A DNA stretch of 64,000 nt, taken from assembly GCF_900183975.1 (NCBI RefSeq), contig NZ_LT853882.1:2783501-2847500 (forward strand). Direction: 5' to 3'. Positions 34,393 through 44,506 of the stretch are shown piece by piece (the first letter of the stretch is position 1; the number at the start of each line of letters is the position of its first letter). A program made the position numbers and the translations under genes. Under the pieces are notes generated by a model. It was not told where the DNA came from. It worked only from the letters and a program-made list of their open reading frames with translations, and did not search any database. The DNA comes from Xanthomonas fragariae. Its GTDB lineage: Bacteria; Pseudomonadota; Gammaproteobacteria; Xanthomonadales; Xanthomonadaceae.

Positions 34393-35913
34393 TCAGGCCT
34401 CGACGACGACTGGAATCTTGCCAATGCGCGACTGCCATTGCCGCGGGCCGGTCTTGTGCACCGATTCGCCAGTTGAATCCACCGCCACGGTGACCGGCAT
34501 GTCCTTGACTTTGAATTCGTAGATCGCTTCCATGCCGAGATCTTCGAACGCCAACACGCGCGCAGCCTTGATCGCCTTCGAGACCAAATACGCCGAGCCG
34601 CCGACCGCCATCAGGTAGACGGCCTTGTTGTCGCGGATGGCCTCGATTGCCGCATCGCCGCGCTCGGATTTGCCGACCATGCCTAGCAGACCGGTTTGCT
34701 CGAGCATCTGGCGGGTGAACTTGTCCATGCGGGTGGCGGTGGTCGGGCCGGCCGGGCCCACCACTTCGTCGCGCACCGGGTCGACCGGGCCGACGTAGTA
34801 AATGAAGCGATTGGTGAAATCGACCGGCAGTTTTTCGCCGCGATTAAGCATATCGATCATGCGCTTGTGCGCAGCATCGCGGCCGGTCAGCAGCTTGCCG
34901 TTGAGTAGAACCACTTCGCCCGGCTTGAAACTGGCGACTTCTTCCCGGGTGATGGTGTCCAGGTCGACCCGGCGCGCGTTGGTCGGGTTGTAGGTGAGCT
35001 TGGGCCAGTCTTCCAGGGAGGGCGGATCCAGCATCACCGGGCCGCTGCCATCCAGGGTGAAATGGGCGTGGCGGGTGGCGGCACAGTTGGGAATCAGCGC
35101 CACCGGCAGATTGGCGGCATGGGTCGGGTAATCCTTGACCTTGATGTCCAGTACCGTGGTCAGGCCGCCCAGACCCTGCGCACCGATGCCGAGCGCGTTG
35201 ACCTTTTCGTACAACTCAAGACGCAGTTCTTCGGCGCGATTGGAGGCGCCGCGCGCCTGTAGATCGACAATGTCGATCGGCTCCATCAACGCTTCCTTGG
35301 CCAGCAGCATCGCCTTTTCGGCGGTGCCGCCGATGCCGATGCCGAGCATGCCCGGCGGGCACCAGCCAGCGCCCATGGTCGGCACCGTCTTGAGCACCCA
35401 ATCGACGATGGAGTCGGACGGATTGAGCATGGCGAACTTGCTCTTGGCCTCAGAACCGCCGCCCTTGGCCGCGACGGTCATCTCGACATGGTGCCCAGGC
35501 ACGATCTTGACGTTAACCACCGCCGGGGTGTTGTCCTTGGTGTTTTGGCGCTTGCCGGCGGGGTCGGCCAGCACGCTGGCGCGCAGCTTGTTGTCCGGGT
35601 GGTTGTAGGCGCGGCGCACGCCCTCGTTGACCATGTCGTCCACGCTCATCGTGGCGTCGTCCCAACGCACCTGCATACCGATTTCCAGGAATACGGTGAC
35701 GATGCCGGTGTCCTGGCAGATCGGGCGATGTCCTTCGGCGCACATGCGCGAATTGATCAGGATCTGCGCAATGGCGTCCTTGGCGGCCGGCGATTGTTCG
35801 CGCTCGTAGGCGGCCGACAGGTTCTTGATATAATCGATAGGGTGGTAGTAGCTGATGTACTGCAGCGCGTCGGCGACGGACTGGATGAGGTCTTCCTGCT
35901 TGATCGAGGTCAC
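34393..35913 (-). CDS. Fumarate hydratase, class I (iron-sulfur)
   Basis: Interconverts fumarate and malate in the TCA cycle using a [4Fe-4S] cluster. Motifs: GHRPICQDTGIVTVF, MGAGWCPPGMLGIGIGGTAEK and PNCAATRHAHFTLDG hold the cluster cysteines; the C-terminal beta domain has GPAGPTTATRMDKF. It is about 506 residues, the class I length. The start is probably the GTG at 35913 (TSIKQEDLIQSV); an ATG at 35949 is possible. Confidence 0.92.
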   Translation of the reverse strand: MTSIKQEDLIQSVADALQYISYYHPIDYIKNLSAAYEREQSPAAKDAIAQILINSRMCAEGHRPICQDTGIVTVFLEIGMQVRWDDATMSVDDMVNEGVRRAYNHPDNKLRASVLADPAGKRQNTKDNTPAVVNVKIVPGHHVEMTVAAKGGGSEAKSKFAMLNPSDSIVDWVLKTVPTMGAGWCPPGMLGIGIGGTAEKAMLLAKEALMEPIDIVDLQARGASNRAEELRLELYEKVNALGIGAQGLGGLTTVLDIKVKDYPTHAANLPVALIPNCAATRHAHFTLDGSGPVMLDPPSLEDWPKLTYNPTNARRVDLDTITREEVASFKPGEVVLLNGKLLTGRDAAHKRMIDMLNRGEKLPVDFTNRFIYYVGPVDPVRDEVVGPAGPTTATRMDKFTRQMLEQTGLLGMVGKSERGDAAIEAIRDNKAVYLMAVGGSAYLVSKAIKAARVLAFEDLGMEAIYEFKVKDMPVTVAVDSTGESVHKTGPRQWQSRIGKIPVVVEA

Positions 35914-36123
35914 GGCTGGCTCTACGGCTGGCGGGGGCAATCCGGGCATTTTAAGCCAAACTCCGGGCGCGTCTTGGCGCCGCGTCGATGGAAGCGATTG
36001 ACCGACGCGCGCGTTGCGCTTTGCCCTGCGGGCCTTCGCCACTAAGCGGTATGCCGTTGGCAACCGGAGATGTGTCCAAGCCTCAACACTCCGCGCCCAC
36101 GCCGCGCACGGCACACTATCGCG

Positions 36124-38001
36124 ATGTCAGCTTCCCGTTCCGGCGCCACCGCGCCCGCCGCCCGTACCGGCCCTACCCTGCGCGAGCGTCTGGATGCACT
36201 GCGCAATCTGCCCCCGTTCCTACGCCAGATCTGGCAGACCAGCCGTTGGCTGAGCCTGAGCAGCATCGGCTTGCGCGTGCTGCGCGCGTTGATGCCGTTG
36301 GCCTCACTGTATATCGGCAAATTGATCATCGACGAGGCGATCCACCTGGTCGGCCAACCGCAGGCGTTCGATTCGCTGACCCAGGCAATGAGCAGCGGCC
36401 GCGTGAACCTGCTGCTGGAATTGCTGGCGCTGGAACTGGCCCTTGCGATCGGTTCGGACCTGCTCGGCCGGTTGATCGGCTATGCCGATGCGCTGCTGTC
36501 GGAGTTGTTCAACAATGTCGCCAGCGTGCGGCTGATGGAACACGCTGCACAGCTGGATCTGGAGGACTTCGAAGACCCCGACCGGCAGGACAAGCTGGAT
36601 CGCGCACGCCGCCAGACCATGAATCGTATGAATCTGATGAGCCAGTTGTTCGGGCAAGTGCAGGACGCCATCACCGTGGTCAGTCTGGCGGTGGGCTTGT
36701 TTGTCTATGCGCCGTGGTTGATCGCACTGCTGGCGATCGCCTTGATTCCTGCGTTTATCGGTGAGGCGCACTTCAATGCGCTGGGCTATTCGCTCAACTT
36801 TCAATGGACGCCGGAGCGGCGCCAGCTCGACTATCTGCGCCAGGTCGGCGCCAGCGTCGAGACGGCAAAAGAAGTCAAAATTCTCAACCTGCACCGCTTT
36901 CTGATCGCGCGGTATCGTAGGTTGGCCGACAAATTTTTCCTGGCCAATCGCGCACTGGCACGCAAGCGTGCGCTGTGGGGCGCGCTGCTGGCAGCGCTAG
37001 GCACATTGGGCTACTACATGGCTTATGGCTACATCGCCTGGCGTACCGTGCGCGGCGATTTCAGCATCGGCGATCTGACTTTTCTGGCCGGCAGTTTCCT
37101 GCGCTTGCGGCAGTTGCTGGAGGGTCTGCTGATCGGGTTTTCGCAAGTCGCCGGCCAGGCATTGTATCTGGACGATCTGTATTCGTTCTTCAACATCGCC
37201 CCGGAGATCCGCTCACGCCCGAACGCACTGCCGGTACCGCGGCCGATTCGCCGCGGCTTCGTATTCGAAGACGTGGGCTTCCGCTATCCGGACGCCGAAC
37301 AGTGGGCGGTGCGGCATCTGGATTTCGAATTGCGTGCCGGCGAAGTGGTGGCATTGGTCGGCGAAAACGGGGCCGGCAAGACCACCCTGGTCAAGCTGCT
37401 GGCGCGACTTTACGACCCAGACGAAGGCCGCATCCTGCTCGATGGCCACGATTTGCGCGATTACGATCTGGACGATTTGCGCGCCAATCTCGGCGTGATT
37501 TTTCAGGACTTCGTGCGCTACCACCTCAGCGTCGGGGAGAACATCGGCGTCGGCCAGGTGGATGCGATGAACAACGCGTTACGCATCCGCGCCGCTGCGC
37601 AACGCGCGATGGCGGGCGCGCTGATCGACAGCTTGCCCGATGGCTACGACCAACTGGTCGGCCGTCGCTTCAAAAACAGTGTGGATCTGTCCAGCGGGCA
37701 ATGGCAGAAGATCGCCATTGCGCGTGCCTACATGCGCGATGCGCAGCTGATGATCCTGGACGAACCCACCGCCGCACTGGATGCGCGCAGCGAGTTCGAG
37801 GTGTTCCAGCGCTTCAAGGAATTGTCGGACAACCGCACCGCGGTGCTGATCTCGCACCGCTTCTCCAGCGTACGCATGGCCGACCGCATTCTGGTACTTG
37901 CCGCCGGGCGTATCGAAGCCAACGGCACGCATTCGGAACTGATGGCGCAGGGAGGGCGTTATGCCGAGTTGTTCGAGCTGCAGGCGGCTGGGTATCGGTG
38001 A
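36124..38001 (+). CDS. ABC transporter, fused permease and ATPase
   Basis: 625-residue half-transporter exporter of the ABCB/MsbA type. The membrane domain (about 40-330) has several hydrophobic segments; the ATPase domain (about 360-620) carries Walker A GENGAGKTTLVKLLA, Q-loop VIFQDFVRYHLSVGENI, the signature DLSSGQWQKIAIARAY and Walker B QLMILDEPTAALDA. Substrate unknown. The start MSASRSGATAP avoids an upstream extension that overlaps the divergent fumarase leader. No partner gene is adjacent, so it probably forms a homodimer. Confidence 0.9.
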   Translation: MSASRSGATAPAARTGPTLRERLDALRNLPPFLRQIWQTSRWLSLSSIGLRVLRALMPLASLYIGKLIIDEAIHLVGQPQAFDSLTQAMSSGRVNLLLELLALELALAIGSDLLGRLIGYADALLSELFNNVASVRLMEHAAQLDLEDFEDPDRQDKLDRARRQTMNRMNLMSQLFGQVQDAITVVSLAVGLFVYAPWLIALLAIALIPAFIGEAHFNALGYSLNFQWTPERRQLDYLRQVGASVETAKEVKILNLHRFLIARYRRLADKFFLANRALARKRALWGALLAALGTLGYYMAYGYIAWRTVRGDFSIGDLTFLAGSFLRLRQLLEGLLIGFSQVAGQALYLDDLYSFFNIAPEIRSRPNALPVPRPIRRGFVFEDVGFRYPDAEQWAVRHLDFELRAGEVVALVGENGAGKTTLVKLLARLYDPDEGRILLDGHDLRDYDLDDLRANLGVIFQDFVRYHLSVGENIGVGQVDAMNNALRIRAAAQRAMAGALIDSLPDGYDQLVGRRFKNSVDLSSGQWQKIAIARAYMRDAQLMILDEPTAALDARSEFEVFQRFKELSDNRTAVLISHRFSSVRMADRILVLAAGRIEANGTHSELMAQGGRYAELFELQAAGYR

Positions 38002-38196
38002 GGCCGGGAATGGAGATTCGGGAATCGCTAGAGGCGCTTTCCGGGACGCTGACAGGTACCGTGGGTTCTTGATCAGAACGCAGCTGCACTTGATTCTCGA
38101 TTCAAGATTCACGGCCCATTATCCAAATGAGATCCTCTCTCATTTGGCTGGCTTGAGGTAGAATTGTCGGGTACTCTTGCCACGACACTAAACGGT

Positions 38197-38976
38197 ATGT
38201 CTTCCGCTTTCGGCGCCGAAACGGTGCTTGAGGTCCGTCACTGGACCGATGCCTACTTCAGCTTCACCACCACCCGCGATGCCGGTTTCCGTTTCGAGAA
38301 CGGTCAGTTCGTGATGATCGGCCTGGAAACCGAAACGCGCCCGTTGTTGCGTGCGTATTCGATTGCCAGCGCCAACTGGGAAGAACACCTGGAATTCTTC
38401 AGCATCAAGGTGCCCGGCGGCCCGCTGACTTCGCGGCTGCAGCACATCAAACCCGGCGACAAGGTGCTGGTCGGCAAAAAGCCCACCGGCACGCTGCTGA
38501 TCAGCGATCTGCATCCGGGGCGCAACTTGTATTTATTGGGCACCGGCACCGGCCTGGCACCGTGGTTGTCGGTGATCAAGGACCCGGAAACCTACGAGCG
38601 TTTCGACAAGGTGATCCTTACCCAGGGCGTGCGCTTCGTGCAGGATCTGGCTTATCGCGACTACTTCGAGCGCGAGCTGCCGCAGCACGAATTTCTCGGC
38701 GACATCCTGCGCGACAAGTTGCTGTATTACCCGGCAGTGACGCGCGAAGCGTTCGCAAATAAGGGCCGCTTGACCGAGCTGATGGCCGATGGCCGCATGC
38801 AGCAGAGCCTCGGTTTGCCGCCGCTGGATCCGGTCAACGACCGCTTCATGATCTGCGGCAGCCCGCAGATGCTGACCGACCTGCGCACCCTGCTGGATGC
38901 ACGCGGCTTTCAGACCTCGCCACGTATCGGCACCCCTGGGCATTACGTGTTCGAGCGCGCGTTCGTCGAGAAGTGA
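38197..38976 (+). CDS. fpr: Ferredoxin-NADP+ reductase
   Basis: Flavoprotein transferring electrons between NADPH and ferredoxin/flavodoxin. The FAD-binding motif RAYSIASANW, the NADP-binding start LYLLGTGTGLAPWLS and the bacterial-type C-terminus HYVFERAFVEK are present. It is 259 residues. ATG 38197 (MSSAFGAETV) was chosen; an in-frame TTG at 38164 is less likely. Monocistronic. Confidence 0.93.
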   Translation: MSSAFGAETVLEVRHWTDAYFSFTTTRDAGFRFENGQFVMIGLETETRPLLRAYSIASANWEEHLEFFSIKVPGGPLTSRLQHIKPGDKVLVGKKPTGTLLISDLHPGRNLYLLGTGTGLAPWLSVIKDPETYERFDKVILTQGVRFVQDLAYRDYFERELPQHEFLGDILRDKLLYYPAVTREAFANKGRLTELMADGRMQQSLGLPPLDPVNDRFMICGSPQMLTDLRTLLDARGFQTSPRIGTPGHYVFERAFVEK

Positions 38977-39078
38977 TGTAACGCGCAAGACACGCCGACA
39001 CCGCAGTATCGTCGGAGCGCGCTGGCGCGCGATGAGGTCTTCCCGACAGGGCCTCATCGCGCACAAGTGCGCTTCTTA

Positions 39079-39935
39079 GAGCGTGTTATGAACTTTGAAA
39101 GAGGGTGGCTGCATTTCCAAGCATCAGGATCGTGAAGACGACGAAGTGCAAACCGGCCAAGGTTTCCGGCAATCGCTCGTAGTCGCGTGCCAGCCGTCTG
39201 AAACGATTGGCCCATCCGAAGCTGCGCTCGACAACCCAACGGCGCGGCAGCAAGACAAAGCCTTTTTTCGCTTCTTGCAGCTTGATCACGTGCAACTCAA
39301 TGCCTTCTTCCGTGGCCGCCTGCGCCGGTTCTTGACCGGTGTAGCCCTGATCAACAAAGGCGATCTTGACCGTTTCACCGGTCACGTGTTGTACCTCTTG
39401 TGCCAACGATCGGACTTGCGCGCGCTCCTGCTCATTAGCCGGCGTCACCTGGACAGCGAGCAGATGTCCAAGCGTATCGACGGCCATGTGTACCTTGCTG
39501 CCTTTCTTGCGTTTATAGCCATCGTATCCAGCACGCGGCCCGCTTTCGCAGGTGGACTGCAGCGTGCGAGCATCGAAAATGACCGCGCTCGGCTGGCCTT
39601 TTTTCCCTTGCGCCACACGCAAGAGTGAGCGCAGATCACTGACCATGGCCTCAAAGCAGCCCGCTTGCAGCCAGCGCTGTGTTTACTGATACACCGCTTC
39701 CCAGGGCGGAAAATCGTTGGGAAGCAATCGCCATGGTGCGCCGGCGCGCGCGATCCACCGCAGTGCGTTGAACATCGCGCGTAGCTCATACTTGCGCTGC
39801 GGTGCCTGCACGTCCATCAGCGTCAAATAGGGAGCCGCAAAGGCCCATTCTTCGTCGGAAATATCGGTGGAATAAGGCTTACGAGGCTTCATCCGTATAC
39901 GTTAGCGTGACAAGGGCAAAGTTCATAACACGCTC
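39079..39935 (-). mobile_element. IS5-family element, second type
   Basis: 857 bp with 19-bp perfect terminal inverted repeats GAGCGTGTTATGAACTTTG. The flanks are TTA (39076-39078) and TAA (39936-39938), TNA-like but not identical. It encodes one transposase frame with a single nonsense codon. It is inserted at the stop codon of the glutathione peroxidase gene. The repeats differ from copies A-C, so it is a separate element. Confidence 0.9.
39086..39892 (-). pseudogene. IS5-family transposase with internal stop
   Basis: 268 codons in one frame from MKPRKPYSTDISDEEW. The N-terminal domain (LRWIARAGAPWRLLPNDFPP) is followed by TAA at 39683-39685 (VYQ*TQRW, probably from CAA). The DDE part continues intact: VIFDARTLQSTCESG, IAFVDQGYTGQEPA and RWVVERSFGWANRF. 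A single nonsense mutation therefore inactivates an otherwise complete gene. Confidence 0.9.
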
Positions 39936-40441
39936 TAAGGTGTGCCACGCGCTGCCACTGCGCCCAACGCACGCTCGATATCCGCAGCCAGCGCCTCCGG
40001 CCTGGTGGTCGGCGCATAGCGCTCCAGCACGCTGCCGTCGCGGCCGATCAGGAACTTGGTGAAATTCCACTTGATCGCTTCGGAACCAAGCACGCCGGGC
40101 TGTTCGTGCTTGAGCCACTGCCACAACGGATGCGCGCCGCTGCCATTGACCTCGATCTTGGCCGCCAGCGGAAAATCCACTGCGTAATCGAGCGAACAGA
40201 ACTGACGGATCTGCGCTGCATCGCCCGGCTCCTGATGACCGAACTGGTCGCACGGAAACCCGATCACCACCAAGCCACGCTCGCGATAGCGCTGCCACAA
40301 CGCCTGCAAGCCAGCGTATTGCGGGGTGAAACCGCATTTGGACGCGACATTGACCACCAGCACCACCTTGCCGACCTCATCGCGCATCGACCGCGTACGA
40401 CCTTCCAGATCGGTGAATTCAAACGTGGACAGCTCGCTCAT
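39935..40441 (-). CDS. Glutathione peroxidase (cysteine type)
   Basis: Thioredoxin-fold peroxidase reducing organic hydroperoxides. The active-site cysteine is in VNVASKCGFTPQYAGL; GFPCDQFGHQEPG and KWNFTKFLIGRDG complete the signature. It is 168 residues from MSELSTFEF. The TAG stop uses the first base of the neighbouring IS element, so the last residues (RGTP) could differ from the ancestral end by a codon or so. Confidence 0.92.
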   Translation of the reverse strand: MSELSTFEFTDLEGRTRSMRDEVGKVVLVVNVASKCGFTPQYAGLQALWQRYRERGLVVIGFPCDQFGHQEPGDAAQIRQFCSLDYAVDFPLAAKIEVNGSGAHPLWQWLKHEQPGVLGSEAIKWNFTKFLIGRDGSVLERYAPTTRPEALAADIERALGAVAARGTP

Positions 40442-40745
40442 GCCAGTCTCGCGTACTTGGGAAAGCAGCAGACTAGCGCAGCCAACCATCTCGCTGTATT
40501 GCGACCGTCGTGCGCTGTCCACGCGCGTTTTACGGCTGGACGTCGCTGGCACCGCGCAGTCGGTAGTAGTAGGCAGGTGCAAGCGGCGCGCAGCAATTCC
40601 AGCGCCACAGCCATGCATCGGCAGTGCGGGCACTGGCCGCGCCCGCCCAATGGCTGCGTTGTCATCGTGCAGCCATGCCTTTTGTCACACGCCCATCCTG
40701 CCCGGCCAGGTTAGCCTGGGCGGCTAGCACGTTGGAGCAACTCTC
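40442..40745. other. Intergenic region
   Basis: About 300 bp between divergently transcribed glutathione peroxidase and M3 peptidase genes. No gene or recognisable regulatory element was seen. Confidence 0.4.
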
Positions 40746-42944
40746 TTGACCACCCGTCTCGCCTTTGCCCTGGCCGCTTCACTGGGACTTGCCATGCCGT
40801 CCTAAAGCATCGCCGCACCCGCCGCCACGCAGGCTGCCACGCAAGCCAATCCGTTCTTTGCCGACAGCACGCTACCGCTGCACTACCCGCAATTTGACAA
40901 GATCAAGGACAGCGATTTCGCACCCGCCTTCGATGCCGGCATGACCGAGCAGCTGACGGAAGTGGAGAAGATCGCCAACCAGAAAGCCAAACCGACCTTC
41001 GACAACACCATCATTGCGCTGGAAAAAAGCGGCGCCACGCTCGACCGCGCTACCATGGTGTTCTTCAATCTGGTCGGTGCCGACACCAACCACGCGCGCA
41101 AGAAACTTCAGGCCGACTACTCGGCCAGATTCGCCGCGCACCGCGATGCGATTTCGCTCAACGGCAAGCTGTTTGCGCGCATCAAGAGCTTGTACGACCG
41201 ACGCAGTACACTGGGCCTTGACGCGCAAGGCGTGCGCCTGGTCGAGAAGTACTACAGTGATTTTGTGCGCGACGGTGCCAAGCTCTCCGATGCCGACAAG
41301 ACCACGCTCAAGGCCATGAATGCCGAGCTGGCCAACCTTGGCACCACCTTCAGCCAGAATGTGCTGGCCGAAGTGAACGCCGCGGCGGTGGTCGTCGATG
41401 ACGTCAAGCAACTCGATGGCTTGTCCGACGAGCAGATCGCATCCGCCGCCGAAGCCGCCAAGTCACGCAAACTCGATGGCGAGTATGTGATCGCGCTGCT
41501 CAACACCACCGGCCAGCCGCCGCTGACCCAACTGAACAATCGCGAGCTGCGTAAGAAGATCTACGACGCCTCGGTGTCGCGCGGCAGCCACGGCGGCCAG
41601 TACGACAACACCGCAGTGGTGTCGCGCATCATGACGCTGCGCGCGGATAAAGCCAAGCTGCTCGGCTTCGCGACCTACGCCGCTTATTCGCTGAATAACC
41701 AGACCGCCAAGACCCCTGAAGCGGTCAACGCGATGCTGAGCAAACTGGCCCCGGCCGCTGTGGCCAACGCCAAGCGCGAAGCGGCTGATCTGCAGGCGAT
41801 GATCGACAAGGAACAAAAAGGCGCACGCAAGCCGACCTTCAAGCTCCAGGCCTGGGACTGGGCTTACTACAGCGAGAAGGTGCGCCAGGCCAAGTACAAT
41901 TTCGACGAGTCCCAGCTCAAGCCGTACTTCGAACTGAAGAGCGTGCTGGAAAACGGCGTGTTTTATGCGGCCAATCAAGAATACGGGCTGACCTTCAAGC
42001 AACGTACCGACCTGCCGACCTACCGCGACGACATCACTGTCTATGACGTGTTCGACGCCGATGGCAAGCAATTGGCGATCTTCATCGCCGATATGTATGC
42101 GCGTGAGTCCAAGCGCGGTGGCGCATGGATGAACTCGTATGTGTCGCAGTCGGCGCTAACCGGGTTCAAGCCGGTGGTCGCCAACCACCTCAACATTCCC
42201 AAGCCGCCGGCCGGCCAGCCGACGCTGTTGACCTGGAATGAAGTAACCACCATGTTCCATGAGTTCGGGCATGCGCTGCACGGCATGTTCTCGGACGTGA
42301 AGTACCCATATTTCTCCGGCACCAGCGTGCCGCGCGACTTTGTCGAGTTCCCCTCGCAGGTCAATGAGATGTGGGCCGACGAGCCGTCTATCCTGAAGAA
42401 CTACGCCAAGCATTATCAGAACGGCACACCGATGCCGCAGGCGCTATTGGACAAGGTGATTGTCGCGTCCAGGTTCAACCAGGGCTTTGCCACCACCGAG
42501 TACCTGGCTGCAGCAATGCTGGATCAGAACTGGCATCAGATAAGCGCCAACCAAGTGCCCGACGCGACCGGGGTGATGGCGTTCGAAGCAAAGGCGCTGC
42601 AGCAGGACGGCATTGCTTACACGCCGGTGCCGCCGCGCTATAAAACGCCGTATTTCAGCCACATCATGGGCGGTTACGCGGCCGGGTATTACGCCTACAT
42701 CTGGTCCGAAGTGCTCGACGCCAACATCCAGCAGTGGTTTAAGCAGCATGGTGGCCTAAGCCGTGGCAATGGCGACCGTTTCCGCCAGATCCTGCTCTCG
42801 CGCGGTGGCAGCGTGGATGCGATGGAACTGTTCCAGAACTTTGCCGGTCACGCGCCGCAGATCGAGCCCTTGCTCGAAAAGCGCGGCCTGAGCGCGCAAG
42901 GTGGCGATGGTGCTACGCCGGAAGCGTCGCAGCCCGAGCCGTAA
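40746..42944 (+). pseudogene. dcp: M3-family peptidyl-dipeptidase with nonsense codon in signal peptide
   Basis: Zinc oligopeptidase of the Dcp type, normally exported. The zinc motif MFHEFGHALHGMF is present and the C-terminal M3 domain is complete. A signal peptide starts at the TTG at 40746 (TTRLAFALAASLGLAMPS), but TAA at 40803-40805 ends it; the same frame resumes SIAAPAATQ and stays open to the end. The first downstream start is ATG 40941 (MTEQLTEVEKIANQ), giving 667 residues without a signal peptide. The enzyme is thus lost or retained in the cytoplasm. Confidence 0.85.
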
Positions 42945-42961
42945 TCGCAACTGGCGGAAAT

Positions 42962-42997
42962 AAAAACGCCGCCCGGAGAGATCCGGGCGGCGTTTTT
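42962..42997. terminator. Bidirectional terminator
   Basis: Perfect 16-bp stem AAAAACGCCGCCCGGA/TCCGGGCGGCGTTTTT, between the convergent M3 peptidase and MarR genes. Confidence 0.9.
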
Positions 42998-43044
42998 GTT
43001 GGTCGTGATGCCGTGCGTCTTGCCGCAAGGCACCGGCATGCCAT

Positions 43045-43554
43045 TTAGCGCTCGACCGCGTCCACACCCTCGAGCAATTTCTTCAGCAGCTTTTCCAGAC
43101 GCACCTGCTCGGCCTCGCTCAACACGGCAGTTTCAGCGTGCAGCAGCGTGCAGGCATCCGGTAGCAGACTTTCGATCAATGCCAATCCCGCCGGCAACAA
43201 GGTCAGTACGATCTTGCGACGATCGTCTGGACTGTTGCCACGTGTGATCAAGCCCTTCTCGCACAGCTGATCAGTCAGCCGGGTGATGTTGGCCGGCTTT
43301 TCGCTGGCAGCTTCAGACACCTCAGTCGGCGTCATCGACTGGTCGGGCGTGCCGTACAACATCATCAGAATTTCGTATTCCGGCGGGCTGATGCCGTATG
43401 GCTTGAGCCGCATGCAGCCCTGTGTGTGCAACCGCTTGTACAGATGCTTGATCAGCCTCACCAGGACAGCCGGCTCCCGCGGGAAGGCCGGATAACGCAG
43501 GCAGGTGTGGTTCACGCGACTTGCGGTAGGCTCGAAACTGCTCATATCACCCAT
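43045..43554 (-). CDS. MarR-family transcriptional regulator
   Basis: 169 residues with a winged helix-turn-helix: SPPEYEILMMLYG, TPTEVSEAASEKPANITRLT (recognition helix) and RGNSPDDRRKIVLTLLPAG (wing, with the DxR motif). It starts MGDMSSFEP. A perfect inverted repeat just upstream is a likely autoregulatory site. No efflux genes are adjacent, so its targets are unknown. Confidence 0.9.
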   Translation of the reverse strand: MGDMSSFEPTASRVNHTCLRYPAFPREPAVLVRLIKHLYKRLHTQGCMRLKPYGISPPEYEILMMLYGTPDQSMTPTEVSEAASEKPANITRLTDQLCEKGLITRGNSPDDRRKIVLTLLPAGLALIESLLPDACTLLHAETAVLSEAEQVRLEKLLKKLLEGVDAVER

Positions 43555-43567
43555 TTGATTACATTAC

Positions 43568-43586
43568 TGAATGGCCGAGCCATTCA
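43568..43586 (-). promoter_or_regulatory. Inverted repeat, candidate MarR operator
   Basis: TGAATGGC-CGA-GCCATTCA, a perfect 8-bp inverted repeat, 14 bp upstream of the MarR-type gene start. Spacing and size fit a MarR-dimer site. Confidence 0.5.
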
Positions 43587-43611
43587 ATCACATCATCTGC
43601 GGGGCGACATC

Positions 43612-44457
43612 TCAGCGTGCGAAGAGATGTACATGTTCCGGCGCGACCCACGGCAATAATGTCGAGGCTGCAACCTCGGCCGTTTGCGTGCCGTCCGAAT
43701 ACGGGCCGACCTGATACGGCAGAGACACGAACCGAAGCGCGGTGATCTGCCCAGCCGGGTTTAGCACCGGCACAAACTGGGCGAAATTATCGACTTGTGC
43801 CGCAGTGCCTTCGGCCATCGTGCGATCGGCCGAGGCGACCTGCTTAGCCTGATCTTCGAACGGAACGCGATCGACTTCCACGCGCTGGGTTGCGGCAGCA
43901 TGGAGTTTTGCGGCGACCTCGCGGCCGATCTTTTCCCGGCCTGCCGGGTTCGGAATCAAGGCCTGCGCGGTCAATTGCTTGCGTTCCTTGACCAGCCACA
44001 CGAAGCGCGCCACCAACGGCTCGCCATGCGCGCCGCCGGTATAGCGGCTGCCGTCGGCGGAAACGACAATAAGCTCGGCGGTCTGCAATACGGTCTCGAA
44101 CGCCAGCGACAACTCATAGGGCGCGGCCGGCTTGTCGTTACCAAGACCGGACACGGCTTCCATCAGTTCGGCACGTGCATCCTGCGCGTAACCACGAATC
44201 AGCGCGGTCAGTTCAGGATACGCATCCAACCCGCGTGGGTAGCTGATACCCACCATGTAGGCTGGGGCATGTTCGAGCACGTCTTTCAGCGGGCCGCTTT
44301 GCACGGCAACAGGCTCTGCAGGCGGCATTGCCGCAGCAGCTGCATCGGCTGTGGGCTCGGTCGACTCCGCCCTCGTGGGTTCGCGCTGCGTACACCCTGT
44401 CAGCAAGGCCAGCATCAGCACCCCCCGCACTTCATTCACTCCGATCGACCGCCCCAT
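43612..44457 (-). CDS. DUF3298-domain lipoprotein
   Basis: 281-residue predicted lipoprotein: signal peptide with lipobox LLTGC, a Thr/Ala/Glu-rich linker, then a DUF4163/DUF3298-type region (YTGGAHGEPLVARFVW, LPYQVGPYSDGTQTAEV). Such proteins are outer-membrane or periplasmic; some relatives (RsiV) bind lysozyme, but no sigma factor is nearby. The start was placed at MGRSIGVNEVRG to give a normal signal peptide. Confidence 0.82.
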   Translation of the reverse strand: MGRSIGVNEVRGVLMLALLTGCTQREPTRAESTEPTADAAAAAMPPAEPVAVQSGPLKDVLEHAPAYMVGISYPRGLDAYPELTALIRGYAQDARAELMEAVSGLGNDKPAAPYELSLAFETVLQTAELIVVSADGSRYTGGAHGEPLVARFVWLVKERKQLTAQALIPNPAGREKIGREVAAKLHAAATQRVEVDRVPFEDQAKQVASADRTMAEGTAAQVDNFAQFVPVLNPAGQITALRFVSLPYQVGPYSDGTQTAEVAASTLLPWVAPEHVHLFAR

Positions 44458-44506
44458 TACCACCTGCTCCCCTGATGGATACCTAACGCGAAAACCCGGT
44501 TGCTGG

